Shown: in pieces, positions 43,666-52,819 of the stretch | How the letters are laid out: each line of letters opens with the position of its first letter | Numbering within the stretch: position 1 is the first letter of the stretch | Source: Virgibacillus halotolerans | Lineage (GTDB): Bacteria > Bacillota > Bacilli > Bacillales > Amphibacillaceae | Direction: 5' to 3' | DNA: 64,000 bases | Assembly: GCF_016908515.1 (NCBI RefSeq) | Contig: NZ_JAFBEA010000002.1 | Coordinates: forward strand, 434,001-498,000 | Position numbers and translations under genes: made by a program | The notes under the pieces: generated by a model | What the model was told of the DNA's origin: nothing | Seen by the model: the letters and a program-made list of their open reading frames with translations, nothing else | The model's database searches: none

Positions 43666-43968
43666 GTGGGATTAAAAGTGGTGTTAAATGAAGCGTCAAT
43701 CGATACAATAAATTTTTATCATACAACTGTTACGGATGAAGGAACGAAGAAACAATTGCAAAAAATAATATTCGATTTTAAAGTGAGTAGCAGTATGTAC
43801 CATGATATCACTGTGCTACTGTACAAGAATGATTTTGAAGTAAAGGTGCCTGAGGAAAACCTAACGTTCCATGCTACGATTCATAATTATTCAACTTCGA
43901 TAACGGATTTGTATGCGGAGAATGAGGTCGGAGATTTTCACTTGGAGCTAATAGAGAAAGTTTTGTAG
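43666..43968 (+). CDS. YkvR-like small protein (DUF3219)
   Basis: A 100-residue small, mostly beta-strand protein resembling the YkvR/DUF3219 family of Bacillus, of unknown function. It starts at GTG 43666 after AAGGGTGG. No signal peptide, cysteines or membrane helix. In B. subtilis ykvR lies near the queuosine (ykvJKLM) genes, which agrees with its position here. Recognition is by general resemblance and context. Confidence 0.6.
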   Translation: MGLKVVLNEASIDTINFYHTTVTDEGTKKQLQKIIFDFKVSSSMYHDITVLLYKNDFEVKVPEENLTFHATIHNYSTSITDLYAENEVGDFHLELIEKVL

Positions 43969-44083
43969 GAAAGGGATAAATAGAGCGGGCGGATTCATTC
44001 TTCCCCTCGATTTTTTTCCAGTTTTATATTATAATAGAATGAAAGCGCATACAATTGGTTTAGGAAGCTTGGGGGGAAATACA

Positions 44084-45400
44084 ATGGAAATGTTACTTCA
44101 ACAAAAACAAACGATGAACCTTGTGATGACAACGGAGCTAAGGCAAGCCATTTCTTTATTACAGTATACAACGTATGAATTGTATCAATTTATAAAAGAG
44201 CAGGAACTGGAAAATCCATTAATTGAATTAGTGGAAAAGGAAGATAGTTATTCATACAGTAGTGGGGCAGCCAGAAAGACAGTGAAATCGGGCGATGCTA
44301 CTCCAGATCCGTTTGAGTTTATTGCCAACGACGGGGAGAATATGCGGCAAAATCTGATTAAACAATCTCAATGGATGAACTTGAGTGAAGGAGATCAACA
44401 AATTCTCCATTATTTGATTTTAAGTTTAGATGAAAATGGCTTTCTGCCTTTAACCATTTCCGAAATATCTTCCCAACTAGGATTGGGAGAAGAAGAGGTA
44501 TTAGATAAAATAAAACTGCTTCAGCAGCTGGAACCAATTGGTGTCGGTGCCCGAAATTTGCAGGAATGTTTATTATTACAGGCGGAATATCATTATCCTG
44601 ATGAACAGATCGTGCAATCGATCATCAAAGAACAATTAAACAACTTAGCAAATAAAAAATGGCATGAAATCGCAAACAGCCTTCAGGCAACATTACAAGA
44701 AGTGAAAATGGCTTTTGATATGATTCAAACACTGGATCCAAAACCGTGTACGATGCTTTCAAATGATAAAACTGAATATTTAAATCCAGATATTATTATA
44801 GAGCATATTGATGGCGTGTTTGAAGTATCTTTGAATGATGGATATGTACCAGAAATTCGTTATAATCAGCAATATTTCGGTCTAGTTGATAAAAAAACGG
44901 ATGCTTACGAATATGTACATGACAAATATAAAAGTTACCAATGGCTGCTTAGTAGTATTGAACAACGAAGAAATACCATTTTAAAAATCACGCATGCGGT
45001 GATTCAAAAGCAGCAGGGGTTCTTTACAGATGGGTTCTCCGCATTAAAGCCACTTACTTTGAGGGAAATTGCTGACGAAATTGATATGCATGAATCGACA
45101 GTAAGCCGAGCGACCATGAATAAAGTGATCCAAACATCAAAAGGATCGTTTGACTTTCGAATCTTCTTCACGTCTAAATTAAACACAGCGGATGGCAATT
45201 CGATGTCACAGACAAAAGTGAAACTTTTATTAAAAGATGTTGTCAAGCAGGAGAATAAGTACAAACCATTTTCCGATCAGAAAATAGCTGATTATTTTAA
45301 AACGAAGAAAGGGATCACAATCTCCAGAAGGACTGTAGCAAAATATCGGGAGGAATTAAAAATACCAGCTTCTAGTAAACGTAAAGAGATAGAATTATGA
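44084..45400 (+). CDS. sigL: RNA polymerase sigma-54 factor (SigL/RpoN)
   Basis: A 438-residue sigma-54. Region I is glutamine-rich (MEMLLQQKQTMNLVMTTELRQAISLLQ split over 1-27) with ENPLIEL; the core-binding domain spans about 60-300; the HTH is near 325-345 (REIADEIDMHESTVSRATMNK); and the RpoN box reads SRRTVAKYREELKIP, close to the canonical ARRTVAKYRE. The ATG at 44084 follows GGGGGG at good distance; an ATG at 44039 has no site. No bEBP-type activator and no clear -24/-12 promoter was seen in the window. Confidence 0.94.
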   Translation: MEMLLQQKQTMNLVMTTELRQAISLLQYTTYELYQFIKEQELENPLIELVEKEDSYSYSSGAARKTVKSGDATPDPFEFIANDGENMRQNLIKQSQWMNLSEGDQQILHYLILSLDENGFLPLTISEISSQLGLGEEEVLDKIKLLQQLEPIGVGARNLQECLLLQAEYHYPDEQIVQSIIKEQLNNLANKKWHEIANSLQATLQEVKMAFDMIQTLDPKPCTMLSNDKTEYLNPDIIIEHIDGVFEVSLNDGYVPEIRYNQQYFGLVDKKTDAYEYVHDKYKSYQWLLSSIEQRRNTILKITHAVIQKQQGFFTDGFSALKPLTLREIADEIDMHESTVSRATMNKVIQTSKGSFDFRIFFTSKLNTADGNSMSQTKVKLLLKDVVKQENKYKPFSDQKIADYFKTKKGITISRRTVAKYREELKIPASSKRKEIEL

Positions 45401-45430
45401 TTGTTTTGTTTTACCATTTTAATGATGGGT

Positions 45431-45475
45431 AAAGCTTGCGCAGAAATGTGTTTTAATCTGCGCAAGCTTTTCCTT
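45431..45475 (+). terminator. Terminator of sigL
   Basis: A perfect 13-bp stem (45431-45443 with 45458-45470) is followed by a pyrimidine-rich tail. Confidence 0.85.
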
Positions 45476-45599
45476 TATTGGGGAAATTTCTGGACTGGGT
45501 ATGACCGTCTTTGGTATTTTCCCTAAAATCATATCATACGCCCATTCATAATATCAGATGTTATAATAGCTACAAATCAGTAGTAAATGAAAGGGGAAA

Positions 45600-46433
45600 A
45601 TGACGTTGATAAACAGCTTGCAAGATACGGTTACATTACATAATGGCATCAAGATGCCGATATTTGGTTTAGGTGTATATAAGGTAGACGATGGAAAGAC
45701 CGTTGTGGAATCGGTCAAAACAGCGATTAATCATGGCTATAGGAGTATTGATACAGCTTCTTTTTATGACAATGAAATTGGTGTAGGACAGGCGATTAAG
45801 GAATCTGATATTGCTAGAGAAGATATTTTTGTCACGTCAAAAGTATGGAACGATGAGCAAGGGTATGAGAGTACATTACAGGCTTTTGAAAGAAGTCTGA
45901 AAAAGTTAGATTTGGAATACTTGGATCTTTATTTGATTCATTGGCCGATAAAAGACACGTATAAAGAGACATGGAGAGCACTGGAAAAGCTATATACAGA
46001 TGGCAGGGTTCGAGCAATCGGAGTGAGTAATTTTAATGTCAATCAGCTACAGGATCTTTTGGCAGATTGCAATATAAAACCGGTTATCAATCAGGTGGAA
46101 TTTCACCCACATCTCACTCAGGTAGAACTACGGAACCTTTGCAAACAGGAAAATATTCAATTAGAAGCGTGGTCCCCTCTTAAACGGGGTAGGCTTTTAG
46201 AGGAGCCGACTATACTGAAAATTGCCAAGCAGTATCAAAAATCAGCAGCACAGGTCATTCTGCGCTGGGATTTGCAGAGCCAAGTCATAACGATACCTAA
46301 ATCAATAACAAAAGAGCGGATTATCGAAAACGCGGATATTTTCGATTTCAGTTTAACAGATGAAGATATGGAAAGCATTAATCAATTAAATAGGAATGAT
46401 AGAAGCGGAAAAGATCCGGCTATTTATGAGTAA
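45600..46433 (+). CDS. Aldo/keto reductase (YtbE-like)
   Basis: This 277-residue NADPH-dependent reductase has an (alpha/beta)8 barrel. The tetrad D51, Y56, K81 and H114 is complete (DTASFYDNE, TSKVW, LIHWP), and the cofactor loop IPKSITKERIIENADIFDF is near the C-terminus. It resembles B. subtilis YtbE along its whole length. AAAGGGG precedes the ATG closely. It reduces aldehydes or ketones of unknown nature. Confidence 0.92.
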   Translation: MTLINSLQDTVTLHNGIKMPIFGLGVYKVDDGKTVVESVKTAINHGYRSIDTASFYDNEIGVGQAIKESDIAREDIFVTSKVWNDEQGYESTLQAFERSLKKLDLEYLDLYLIHWPIKDTYKETWRALEKLYTDGRVRAIGVSNFNVNQLQDLLADCNIKPVINQVEFHPHLTQVELRNLCKQENIQLEAWSPLKRGRLLEEPTILKIAKQYQKSAAQVILRWDLQSQVITIPKSITKERIIENADIFDFSLTDEDMESINQLNRNDRSGKDPAIYE

Positions 46434-46488
46434 GCTGCCCCCGATAAATCCTTGGAAATACCAATAATGTTAATATATAATAAATGAT

Positions 46489-46524
46489 AACCGTCTGAAT
46501 TGAATAACCTTCATTCAGGCGGTT
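46489..46524 (+). terminator. Hairpin downstream of the aldo/keto reductase
   Basis: A 12-bp stem (46489-46500 with 46513-46524, one G-T pair) has only a weak T tract. Confidence 0.7.
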
Positions 46525-46625
46525 TCGTATAAGATGAAACCATTATTTAAAAAAACTAGTAATTTGTCTAATAATCATGTTTAATGAAGGAAGGATTTAT
46601 TCATGACTTAGTAGGAAGTGTAAAG

Positions 46626-47423
46626 ATGAAAATTAGTAAACATGGAGATATAGAAGTCGTAAAAATGTCGGTCAATCCTCTGTTTCGTGTGATGGACATT
46701 TATTTATATTTTATGGATGGTTTGCTTGTTGACACCGGTCCAAGCATACGTAAGAGAGGTTTAATCCCGATTTTTAAATCATGGGATATTGAACAAATTG
46801 CACTGACGCATCATCATGAGGACCATGCAGGGATGGCGTCATGGTTAGCTGAACATACCGATGCAACTATTTTTGGTCATGAAAAGACAATAGAATTGGT
46901 AAACAAGCGGGCTCAACTCCCATGGTACCGCAAGTTATTCTCCGGTCCCCGTGATGCGTTTCAAGCCTCGGTATATCCACAAGTTATTCAAACAGGGAAG
47001 TATGAATTTTATCCGATAGAAACACCCGGACATACAGATGATCATGTGAGTCTGTTTGAACCCAATCAAGGCTGGCTCTTTACGGGCGATTTGTATATAA
47101 CGCCATATCCGAAGGTATTTTTGAAGGAAGAATCAATGAATGCTTATATCGAATCGATTGAAAAATTGCAGCAATTGGATTACCAAACGATATTTTGTGC
47201 ACATGAGGGCGTTATTACCACCGGAAAACAAATGATGGATTATAAACTGGATTATTTAAAAGGCTTAAAAAATGAAGTAATCCGTCTGCACCAATTGGGA
47301 TTAAGTGACCAGGCAATTATAAAAACACTTTTCCCAAAACAGGTGAAATTAGAACAAATAACATTTGGTTCCTTTTCACGGCTTCATTTAGTGCGTTCCT
47401 GTTACATGGATGAAAAAGTATAA
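46626..47423 (+). CDS. Metallo-beta-lactamase-fold hydrolase
   Basis: A 265-residue cytoplasmic MBL-fold protein. Zinc ligands are in THHHEDHAGM (about 59-68), ETPGHTDDH (His near 139), FTGDLY (Asp near 159) and CAHEG (late His). It has the arrangement of the glyoxalase-II-like or RNase-Z-like small hydrolases with a C-terminal helical tail. The chosen ATG (46626) follows AGGAAG; a 14-codon longer frame from 46584 has no site. The substrate is unknown. Confidence 0.85.
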   Translation: MKISKHGDIEVVKMSVNPLFRVMDIYLYFMDGLLVDTGPSIRKRGLIPIFKSWDIEQIALTHHHEDHAGMASWLAEHTDATIFGHEKTIELVNKRAQLPWYRKLFSGPRDAFQASVYPQVIQTGKYEFYPIETPGHTDDHVSLFEPNQGWLFTGDLYITPYPKVFLKEESMNAYIESIEKLQQLDYQTIFCAHEGVITTGKQMMDYKLDYLKGLKNEVIRLHQLGLSDQAIIKTLFPKQVKLEQITFGSFSRLHLVRSCYMDEKV

Positions 47424-47471
47424 GCAAGTAGAGTCCGTAAGATGCAATAATTCAATACAAGGGGGGATATC

Positions 47472-48233
47472 ATGTCAACGGATCAATGGAATGCAAGTTT
47501 ATATGATAATAAACATAGCTTTGTTTCTCAATATGGAAATGATTTAGTTGAATTGCTAGCACCAAATGCAGAAGAACGGGTACTCGATCTAGGCTGTGGT
47601 ACCGGTGATCTAACCCAAAGAATACATGAACTAAATGCTATTGTTACGGGTGTTGATCAGTCGGCAAACATGATAGCTGAAGCAAAACAGAAATATCCGA
47701 TGATTGATTTTTCCGTTGAAGATGCGCTACATCTCCATTATAGAAATGAATTTGATGCTGTATTCTCAAATGCGACACTTCATTGGATAAAAGAGCCTGA
47801 GCAAGTATTAAGAGGTATTCATCAAAGTCTAAAAGCTGAAGGTAGATTTGTTGCAGAATTCGGCGGGTATGGAAATGTACAGCATATTACCGATGAAATC
47901 ATCTATCAGCTTAAAAGACACGATGTTGCATACCGTGAAGCACAATTTCCCTGGTACTTTCCAAGTGTTGGCGAATACACTCCCTTAATGGAAAAAGCCG
48001 GGTTCCGTGTTCTATTTGCACAACATTTTGATCGTCCAACGCCTTTACAAGGGGAAGATGGGTTAAGGAATTGGATCGAGATGTTTGGAAAAACGATTTT
48101 TACAGATGTAGCTGATGATGTGAAGGAATCAATCATCACTGAGGTTCTGCATCATCTAAAAGGAAAACTCTATAGAGATGGAACATGGATAGCCGATTAT
48201 AAACGGTTACGTGTTATTGGTGTGAAAGAATAA
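47472..48233 (+). CDS. Class I SAM-dependent methyltransferase
   Basis: A 253-residue Rossmann-fold methyltransferase. Motif I is VLDLGCGTGDL (about 37-47), the acidic loop is VDQSANMI and motif IV is DAVFSNATLHWI (trans-aconitate methyltransferase/UbiE-like group). AAGGGGGG precedes the ATG. It is 48 bases after the MBL gene, perhaps co-transcribed, and ends at a strong terminator. The substrate is unknown. Confidence 0.88.
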   Translation: MSTDQWNASLYDNKHSFVSQYGNDLVELLAPNAEERVLDLGCGTGDLTQRIHELNAIVTGVDQSANMIAEAKQKYPMIDFSVEDALHLHYRNEFDAVFSNATLHWIKEPEQVLRGIHQSLKAEGRFVAEFGGYGNVQHITDEIIYQLKRHDVAYREAQFPWYFPSVGEYTPLMEKAGFRVLFAQHFDRPTPLQGEDGLRNWIEMFGKTIFTDVADDVKESIITEVLHHLKGKLYRDGTWIADYKRLRVIGVKE

Positions 48234-48251
48234 AATTGTTCTAATATAACT

Positions 48252-48281
48252 GCAGCATGGAAAAATTCCATGCTGTTTTTA
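48252..48281 (+). terminator. Rho-independent terminator
   Basis: A CAGCATGG / CCATGCTG stem (48253-48260 with 48268-48275) is followed by five Ts. Confidence 0.92.
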
Positions 48282-48451
48282 TTTTCTTATGTTTTTTATT
48301 ATCTTCCATCATATGTTTGTTTGCTTTATATTTTTAATTTATAAACTATTACCAAAATTCAGGCGTATAATTGAATCGTACAGCATACTGTGAGAAAAGA
48401 AGATATTGAAAAATGCACTGGGAACGTCATCATAAAATGAGGGGGATAAAC

Positions 48452-49249
48452 ATGAAACGTCTTTTTCAAGTTGGTACAATCTTGCTTCTGTTAATCGCAG
48501 TTTCCGCCTGTGGGGATAATAAAGCTAGTGGCAGTGATAAAGGAAATTCCTTAACTAAGATAAAAGAATCAGGAGAGCTTCGGGTTGGATTTGAAGGAAC
48601 CTATCCACCATTTAATTTTATAGATGATAATGATGAATACACTGGTTTTGATGTTGATATTGCTAATGAATTAGCGGAAAGAATAGGTGTTGAGACTAAA
48701 TTTGTTGCAACCAAGTGGGATAGTCTCATTGGTGGGATAAAAGCAAATAAATTTGATGTGATTATTGGGCAGATGACGGTAACAGAGGAAAGAAAGAAAA
48801 GTGTTGATTTTACGGAACCTTATGTTGTAACAGGTTCTGTTTTAATTACGCGGGAAGATAGGGATGATATAGCTGTTTTAGATGATATAAAAGATAAAAA
48901 GGTTGGTGTGGGTGGTGGAACAACTTTTGAAGAAGTAGCCAATAGTGTTGATGGTGCGGATGTCATTCTTTATAAGGCTGTAACGGACTATATTCAAGAT
49001 CTAACGAATGACAGACTAGATGTAATTATAAATGATCAATTATTGATGAGTTATAACATAAAAGAGGAAGGGCTTCCTATAAAAATAGTAAGTGATATTT
49101 TAAATAAAGATGAAATTGGTATGGCGGTAAAAAAAGATAGCGATGATTTGGTAGAGAAACTAAATAAAGAACTTACTAGCATGAAGGAAGATGGAACATA
49201 CGAAGAAATTTATAAAAGATGGTTTGATTCCGAGCCGTTAATAAAATAA
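48452..49249 (+). CDS. Amino-acid ABC importer substrate-binding lipoprotein
   Basis: This 265-residue lipoprotein has its lipobox at VSACG (Cys about 20) and a family-3 solute-binding fold: GELRVGFEGTYPPFNFID at the start of the mature domain, the FDVDIANELAERIGVE helix, FDVIIGQMTVTEERKKSVDFTEPY, and a late DEIGMAVKKD strand. The ATG at 48452 follows GAGGGGG; longer frames from 48413 have no site. A -10-like TATAAT lies at 48366. It is the first of four genes with a dehydrogenase, permease and ATPase. A lysine-like or related amino acid is the likely ligand, by context. Confidence 0.88.
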   Translation: MKRLFQVGTILLLLIAVSACGDNKASGSDKGNSLTKIKESGELRVGFEGTYPPFNFIDDNDEYTGFDVDIANELAERIGVETKFVATKWDSLIGGIKANKFDVIIGQMTVTEERKKSVDFTEPYVVTGSVLITREDRDDIAVLDDIKDKKVGVGGGTTFEEVANSVDGADVILYKAVTDYIQDLTNDRLDVIINDQLLMSYNIKEEGLPIKIVSDILNKDEIGMAVKKDSDDLVEKLNKELTSMKEDGTYEEIYKRWFDSEPLIK

Positions 49250-49276
49250 TGACGGTTGGCATATTATTTACTTTAA

Positions 49277-49327
49277 GAGGCTGTTCAAAAAGTCCGGTAA
49301 TAATGACACATCTTGAACACGTACTTT
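49277..49327 (+). repeat. Truncated MITE-like sequence
   Basis: The segment starts GAGGCTGTTCAAAAAGTCC and runs to CACGTACTTT. The opening resembles transposon-end sequences I have seen repeated in Bacillaceae, where the right end mirrors the left (ACTTTTTGAACAGCC). Here the right end is missing. It lies just before the ribosome binding site of the next gene. Recognition is from memory only. Confidence 0.4.
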
Positions 49328-49345
49328 AAGGAGGAGGTTTCATAT

Positions 49346-50500
49346 ATGGTGCATGTAGTCGTGTTAGGAATAGGGATGATTGGTACAACGGTTGTTAGAG
49401 AACTTGTATCATCTTCCAGCATTGATCAAATATCGGCAGTAGATGGGATGTCTAAGAACGTGGATAAATGTCTGGAAACGATCGCCAATCCCAAGGTAGT
49501 TGGAAAATGTGCAAATTTACAAACCGAAGAGGAAATATTTGAAGTGATAAAAGACGCGGATGTAGCCATTGCTTGTTTACCACATGCTTTAAGTTTAGCC
49601 GCAACAAATGCCGCGATTGCTGCTAAATGCCATCTGGTGGATTTGGTTGGTTCTGAATATGAGGAAAAAATGACATTAGATAAAAAGGCAAAAGATGCTG
49701 GTATTATTATTGTCCCTGGCGCTGGTGTCGCTCCAGGGCTAACCAATTTATTAGCAGCACAAGGAATAGAGCTGTTGGATGAAGCAGATGAAGCTGTTAT
49801 GGTCTGTGGCGGCATACCAAGTAAGCCCTTACCTCCTTTGTGGTACCAAGTGGTATTTCGCTTAGAAAGTGTGATGGGGCTTTATACACGCCCTGCTTTA
49901 GCAGCTGAAAATGGGAAAATTGTTACTTTACCTCCTTTATCGGGATTAGAGAAGATGGCATTTCCGGATCCTGTTGGCGAGTGTGAGGCGGTTATAACGG
50001 ATGCACATAGTGTTGCCTATACATTGAAAGATAAAGTAAAAAAAATATATGAAAAAACAGTACGCTACGCAGGCCATTGGAGTAAAATGTCCATGCTCTC
50101 AGAATTAGGATTTTTAGATGACGATCTGATAGATTTCGATGGCGTCGAAATTAGTCCGAAAAAATTCTCTGAGAAAATACTGGAGCCGAAAATGCGTGGT
50201 AAATCTAACGAAGATATTACAGTTGTACGGGTTACAGTAAAGGGAAAAAAGAATAAAAAAAAGGTTACTTACACATGGGAAAGTATAGATTTCTATGATC
50301 ATGATCGGGAAATAACTTCGATGGCTAAAATGACAGCTGTTCCAGCCGTATTAATGGCGGTTTGGATTTCAAAACATAAAATTCCGAAAACAGGAGTCGT
50401 TCCAATTGAGCGTATTATGGTGGGACAACGGTTTAATGCCTTTATAAAAGATTTGGATCATAGAGGAATAGAGATAAATTTTAATGAACAAGTGGAGTAG
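49346..50500 (+). CDS. Saccharopine-dehydrogenase-family enzyme, probably lysine 6-dehydrogenase-like
   Basis: This 384-residue protein has a Rossmann start VVVLGIGMIGTTVVREL (4-20) and a saccharopine-reductase C-terminal domain. It resembles L-lysine 6-dehydrogenase of Geobacillus in several places: PGAGVAPGLTNLLA, VCGGIPSKPLPPLWY, the TIRYxGH-like TVRYAGHWSK, and a late acidic DREITSMAKMTA. The ATG at 49346 follows AAGGAGGAGG. It is encoded between the binding protein and the permease of an amino-acid ABC importer, so it probably starts breakdown of the imported amino acid. Lysine is inferred. Confidence 0.78.
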   Translation: MVHVVVLGIGMIGTTVVRELVSSSSIDQISAVDGMSKNVDKCLETIANPKVVGKCANLQTEEEIFEVIKDADVAIACLPHALSLAATNAAIAAKCHLVDLVGSEYEEKMTLDKKAKDAGIIIVPGAGVAPGLTNLLAAQGIELLDEADEAVMVCGGIPSKPLPPLWYQVVFRLESVMGLYTRPALAAENGKIVTLPPLSGLEKMAFPDPVGECEAVITDAHSVAYTLKDKVKKIYEKTVRYAGHWSKMSMLSELGFLDDDLIDFDGVEISPKKFSEKILEPKMRGKSNEDITVVRVTVKGKKNKKKVTYTWESIDFYDHDREITSMAKMTAVPAVLMAVWISKHKIPKTGVVPIERIMVGQRFNAFIKDLDHRGIEINFNEQVE

Positions 50501-50561
50501 TTGCAGCAAGTCAGATTAATACGCATGTGATCTAGCATAAAACATTTGGGGGAGAAACGAT

Positions 50562-51218
50562 ATGGATGTCTCGATAATAATTGAAGCACTGCCACCCTTA
50601 TTAAAAGCTACAGTTATTACTATTTTATTGGCTGTGGTTTCCATTGTAATCGCATTAATCCTGGGCTTTTTCACTGCATTGGCGAGAATAGGAAAATTGA
50701 AGTTGCTCAAATTCATCGGAACAGTTTATGTATCAATGTTTCGTGGCACTCCCCTGTTAGTACAACTATTTGTGATCTATTATGGTTTACCCCAAATTAA
50801 CATTGAATTAGATCCGATACCATCAGGTATTTTAGCTTTGAGTTTAAATGCAGGCGCTTACTTGTCTGAATCCTTTCGAGCAGCCATTTTAGCTGTGGAT
50901 AAAGGACAAACGGAAGCAGCTGTATCGATGGGGATGACATATGGTGAAGCGATGAGGAGGATCATTTTGCCACAAAGTATTAGAATTGCTATTCCAACCT
51001 TATCAAATACGTATATCATTTTAATCAAGGATACGTCATTAGTTTCCGTTATTACAGTCACCGAATTATTGCAGATGTCCACATTGATCATTGCTAAAAC
51101 ATTTGAGCCATTGACTATTTATCTAGTAGCAGCAGTGCTTTATTGGATTGTTATTACATTTTTCACTGTGCTTCTAGATCGTTTTGAAAAACGGACATCA
51201 AGGCATCTTATCTCGTAA
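50562..51218 (+). CDS. Amino-acid ABC importer permease (HisM/GlnP type)
   Basis: This 218-residue permease has about five helices. The EAA coupling loop reads [28 protein letters not shown] (in parts, about 120-147), and [19 protein letters not shown] (about 60-78) is typical of polar-amino-acid permeases. GGGGGAG precedes the ATG. It is followed 25 bases later by the ATPase. Confidence 0.92.
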   Translation: MDVSIIIEALPPLLKATVITILLAVVSIVIALILGFFTALARIGKLKLLKFIGTVYVSMFRGTPLLVQLFVIYYGLPQINIELDPIPSGILALSLNAGAYLSESFRAAILAVDKGQTEAAVSMGMTYGEAMRRIILPQSIRIAIPTLSNTYIILIKDTSLVSVITVTELLQMSTLIIAKTFEPLTIYLVAAVLYWIVITFFTVLLDRFEKRTSRHLIS

Positions 51219-51243
51219 TTTTTCAAAAGGGAGGGGGGAAATA

Positions 51244-52005
51244 GTGGAAGTAATTAAGCTTCAAAACATTAAAAAAAGTTTCGGTGAAAATGAAGTACTA
51301 AGTGATATTAATTTAACGATAAATAAAAGTGAAGTTGTCGTTATTATGGGACCCAGTGGTTCAGGAAAATCAACTTTGCTGCGCTGTGTGACTTTTTTAG
51401 AGGAACCTGATGGCGGCGTAGTTAAACTTGGAGAACACGAGGTGAGAGCTGGTGAGCCGTTAAATAAGCAAAGAAAAAAATCGCTGAGAGCATTGCGGCA
51501 AAATACTGGTTTTGTATTTCAGCAATTTAATTTATTTCCCCATAAAACGGCGCTTGAAAATGTGATGGAAGGTCCTATTGTTATTAAAAAGGTTCGTCGT
51601 GATATAGCTAAAAGGAATGGTGTAGCATTATTGGAAAAAGTAGGATTAGCTGACAGAATGGACCATTATCCTGTTCAGCTTTCCGGTGGACAACAACAAC
51701 GCGTCGCAATTGCTCGGGCACTTTCTATGGAACCAATGGTAATGCTGTATGACGAACCAACATCTGCACTGGATCCTGAGCTTGTTCGTGAAGTACTTCA
51801 AGTGATGAAAGATCTGGCTAAAGAAGGTATGACGATGATTGTCGTCACGCATGAAATGACTTTTGCTAGAGATGTTGCTGATAGGGTGATACTGATGGAT
51901 GATGGAGTTATTGTGGAAGAAGGAAGTTCAGATGCTATATTCAATCATCCAAAAGAAGAACGAACAAAGCGATTTCTGCGGGACGTGGGACAACAGAAAG
52001 TATGA
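51244..52005 (+). CDS. Amino-acid ABC importer ATPase (GlnQ type)
   Basis: A 253-residue nucleotide-binding subunit. Walker [11 protein letters not shown]-loop [13 protein letters not shown], signature LSGGQQQRV, Walker [14 protein letters not shown] and the switch His VVTHEM are intact. GTG 51244 is the chosen start (GGAGGGGGG precedes it); a frame open from 51184 overlaps the permease with no site. Last gene of the four-gene operon. Confidence 0.93.
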   Translation: MEVIKLQNIKKSFGENEVLSDINLTINKSEVVVIMGPSGSGKSTLLRCVTFLEEPDGGVVKLGEHEVRAGEPLNKQRKKSLRALRQNTGFVFQQFNLFPHKTALENVMEGPIVIKKVRRDIAKRNGVALLEKVGLADRMDHYPVQLSGGQQQRVAIARALSMEPMVMLYDEPTSALDPELVREVLQVMKDLAKEGMTMIVVTHEMTFARDVADRVILMDDGVIVEEGSSDAIFNHPKEERTKRFLRDVGQQKV

Positions 52006-52016
52006 ACATAAGTAAA

Positions 52017-52062
52017 AAAGATGCAAGGCTATGAAGGAAATTCATAACTTTGCATCTTTACT
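52017..52062. terminator. Bidirectional terminator
   Basis: A long stem (52017-52026 with 52050-52059, extended by inner TATGAA/TTCATA pairs) lies between the ABC operon and the convergent DUF2188 gene. Confidence 0.85.
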
Positions 52063-52102
52063 TTCGACGATTTAATTTAGATTTACAACTGCTTCAAAAG
52101 CT

Positions 52103-52300
52103 TTAATATGTTTTTGTTTCTATAATTTCGTGATTTTTATCAAGAACCATCACTTTACTGGGACTGTTTTCCTTTGCCATTTTTTCAGCTTCTGCGATTG
52201 CGTCATCTTTTGCCTGAAAAGAATCTGTTGGCGCAACATCTTCTAGCTTTACCATCCAAGCGGTTGTATCCTTATTTGGTGCAACGCTATATTTCTTCAT
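52103..52300 (-). CDS. DUF2188-family small protein
   Basis: This 65-residue protein has the DUF2188 pattern: an N-terminal strand MKKYSVAPNKDTTAWMVKLE, an Ala-rich helix DDAIAEAEKMAKEN and a C-terminal SKVMVLDKNHEI strand. The function is unknown. GAGGAG precedes the ATG at 52300. Monocistronic. Confidence 0.75.
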   Translation of the reverse strand: MKKYSVAPNKDTTAWMVKLEDVAPTDSFQAKDDAIAEAEKMAKENSPSKVMVLDKNHEIIETKTY

Positions 52301-52444
52301 ATATCCATTCTCCTCTACTAAGTGATATAATATATATTCCCGCTTGAGTTAACGATGAAACATGCCCAAACCCTTTACATAATGCTAGTGAAGATGTATC
52401 GTAGAAGTGTGGAAAAGTCTATGGAGTAAGGAGGTAGATGATAG

Positions 52445-52684
52445 ATGGCTTTTGTAATATTGGACCCATGTGGACCAGAGAAGTCAGCAGAATGTGTTAG
52501 CGTATGTCCCGTGGATTGTATTGAAGAAGGGAAAGATCAGTTCTATATTGATCCCGATATATGTATCGACTGTGGTGCATGTGTAGCAGTGTGTCCTGTA
52601 GATGCAATTGTGGAAGAATATGATTTAACACCTGATCAGGAAGTCTTCCTGGATAAAGCTGAGGAATTTTTTGCGAACAGGTAA
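52445..52684 (+). CDS. Small ferredoxin
   Basis: A 79-residue ferredoxin with two cysteine clusters. The first is C9 then CVSVCPVDCIEEG (a spread-out C-x7-C-x3-CP pattern typical of seven-iron ferredoxins); the second is CIDCGACVAVCPVDAI (about 41-56), a classic [4Fe-4S] site. AAGGAGG precedes the ATG. It carries electrons to unknown partners. Single-gene unit. Confidence 0.9.
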   Translation: MAFVILDPCGPEKSAECVSVCPVDCIEEGKDQFYIDPDICIDCGACVAVCPVDAIVEEYDLTPDQEVFLDKAEEFFANR

Positions 52685-52712
52685 TGCTTTGCAAAAATAA
52701 CATAGATGAAAA

Positions 52713-52749
52713 AAGCGGGAGTTCTCATTAACTGAGACTCCCGTTTCTC
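52713..52749 (+). terminator. Rho-independent terminator of the ferredoxin gene
   Basis: A CGGGAGT / ACTCCCG stem (around 52716 to 52743) is extended by TCTCA/TGAGA and followed by a T-rich tail. Confidence 0.82.
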
Positions 52750-52819
52750 GTTGTTATATTATAAAACACGCATTCTTTTAAACCGTAAAAATGACAACCT
52801 ATCATCAGCTATATTTGCT

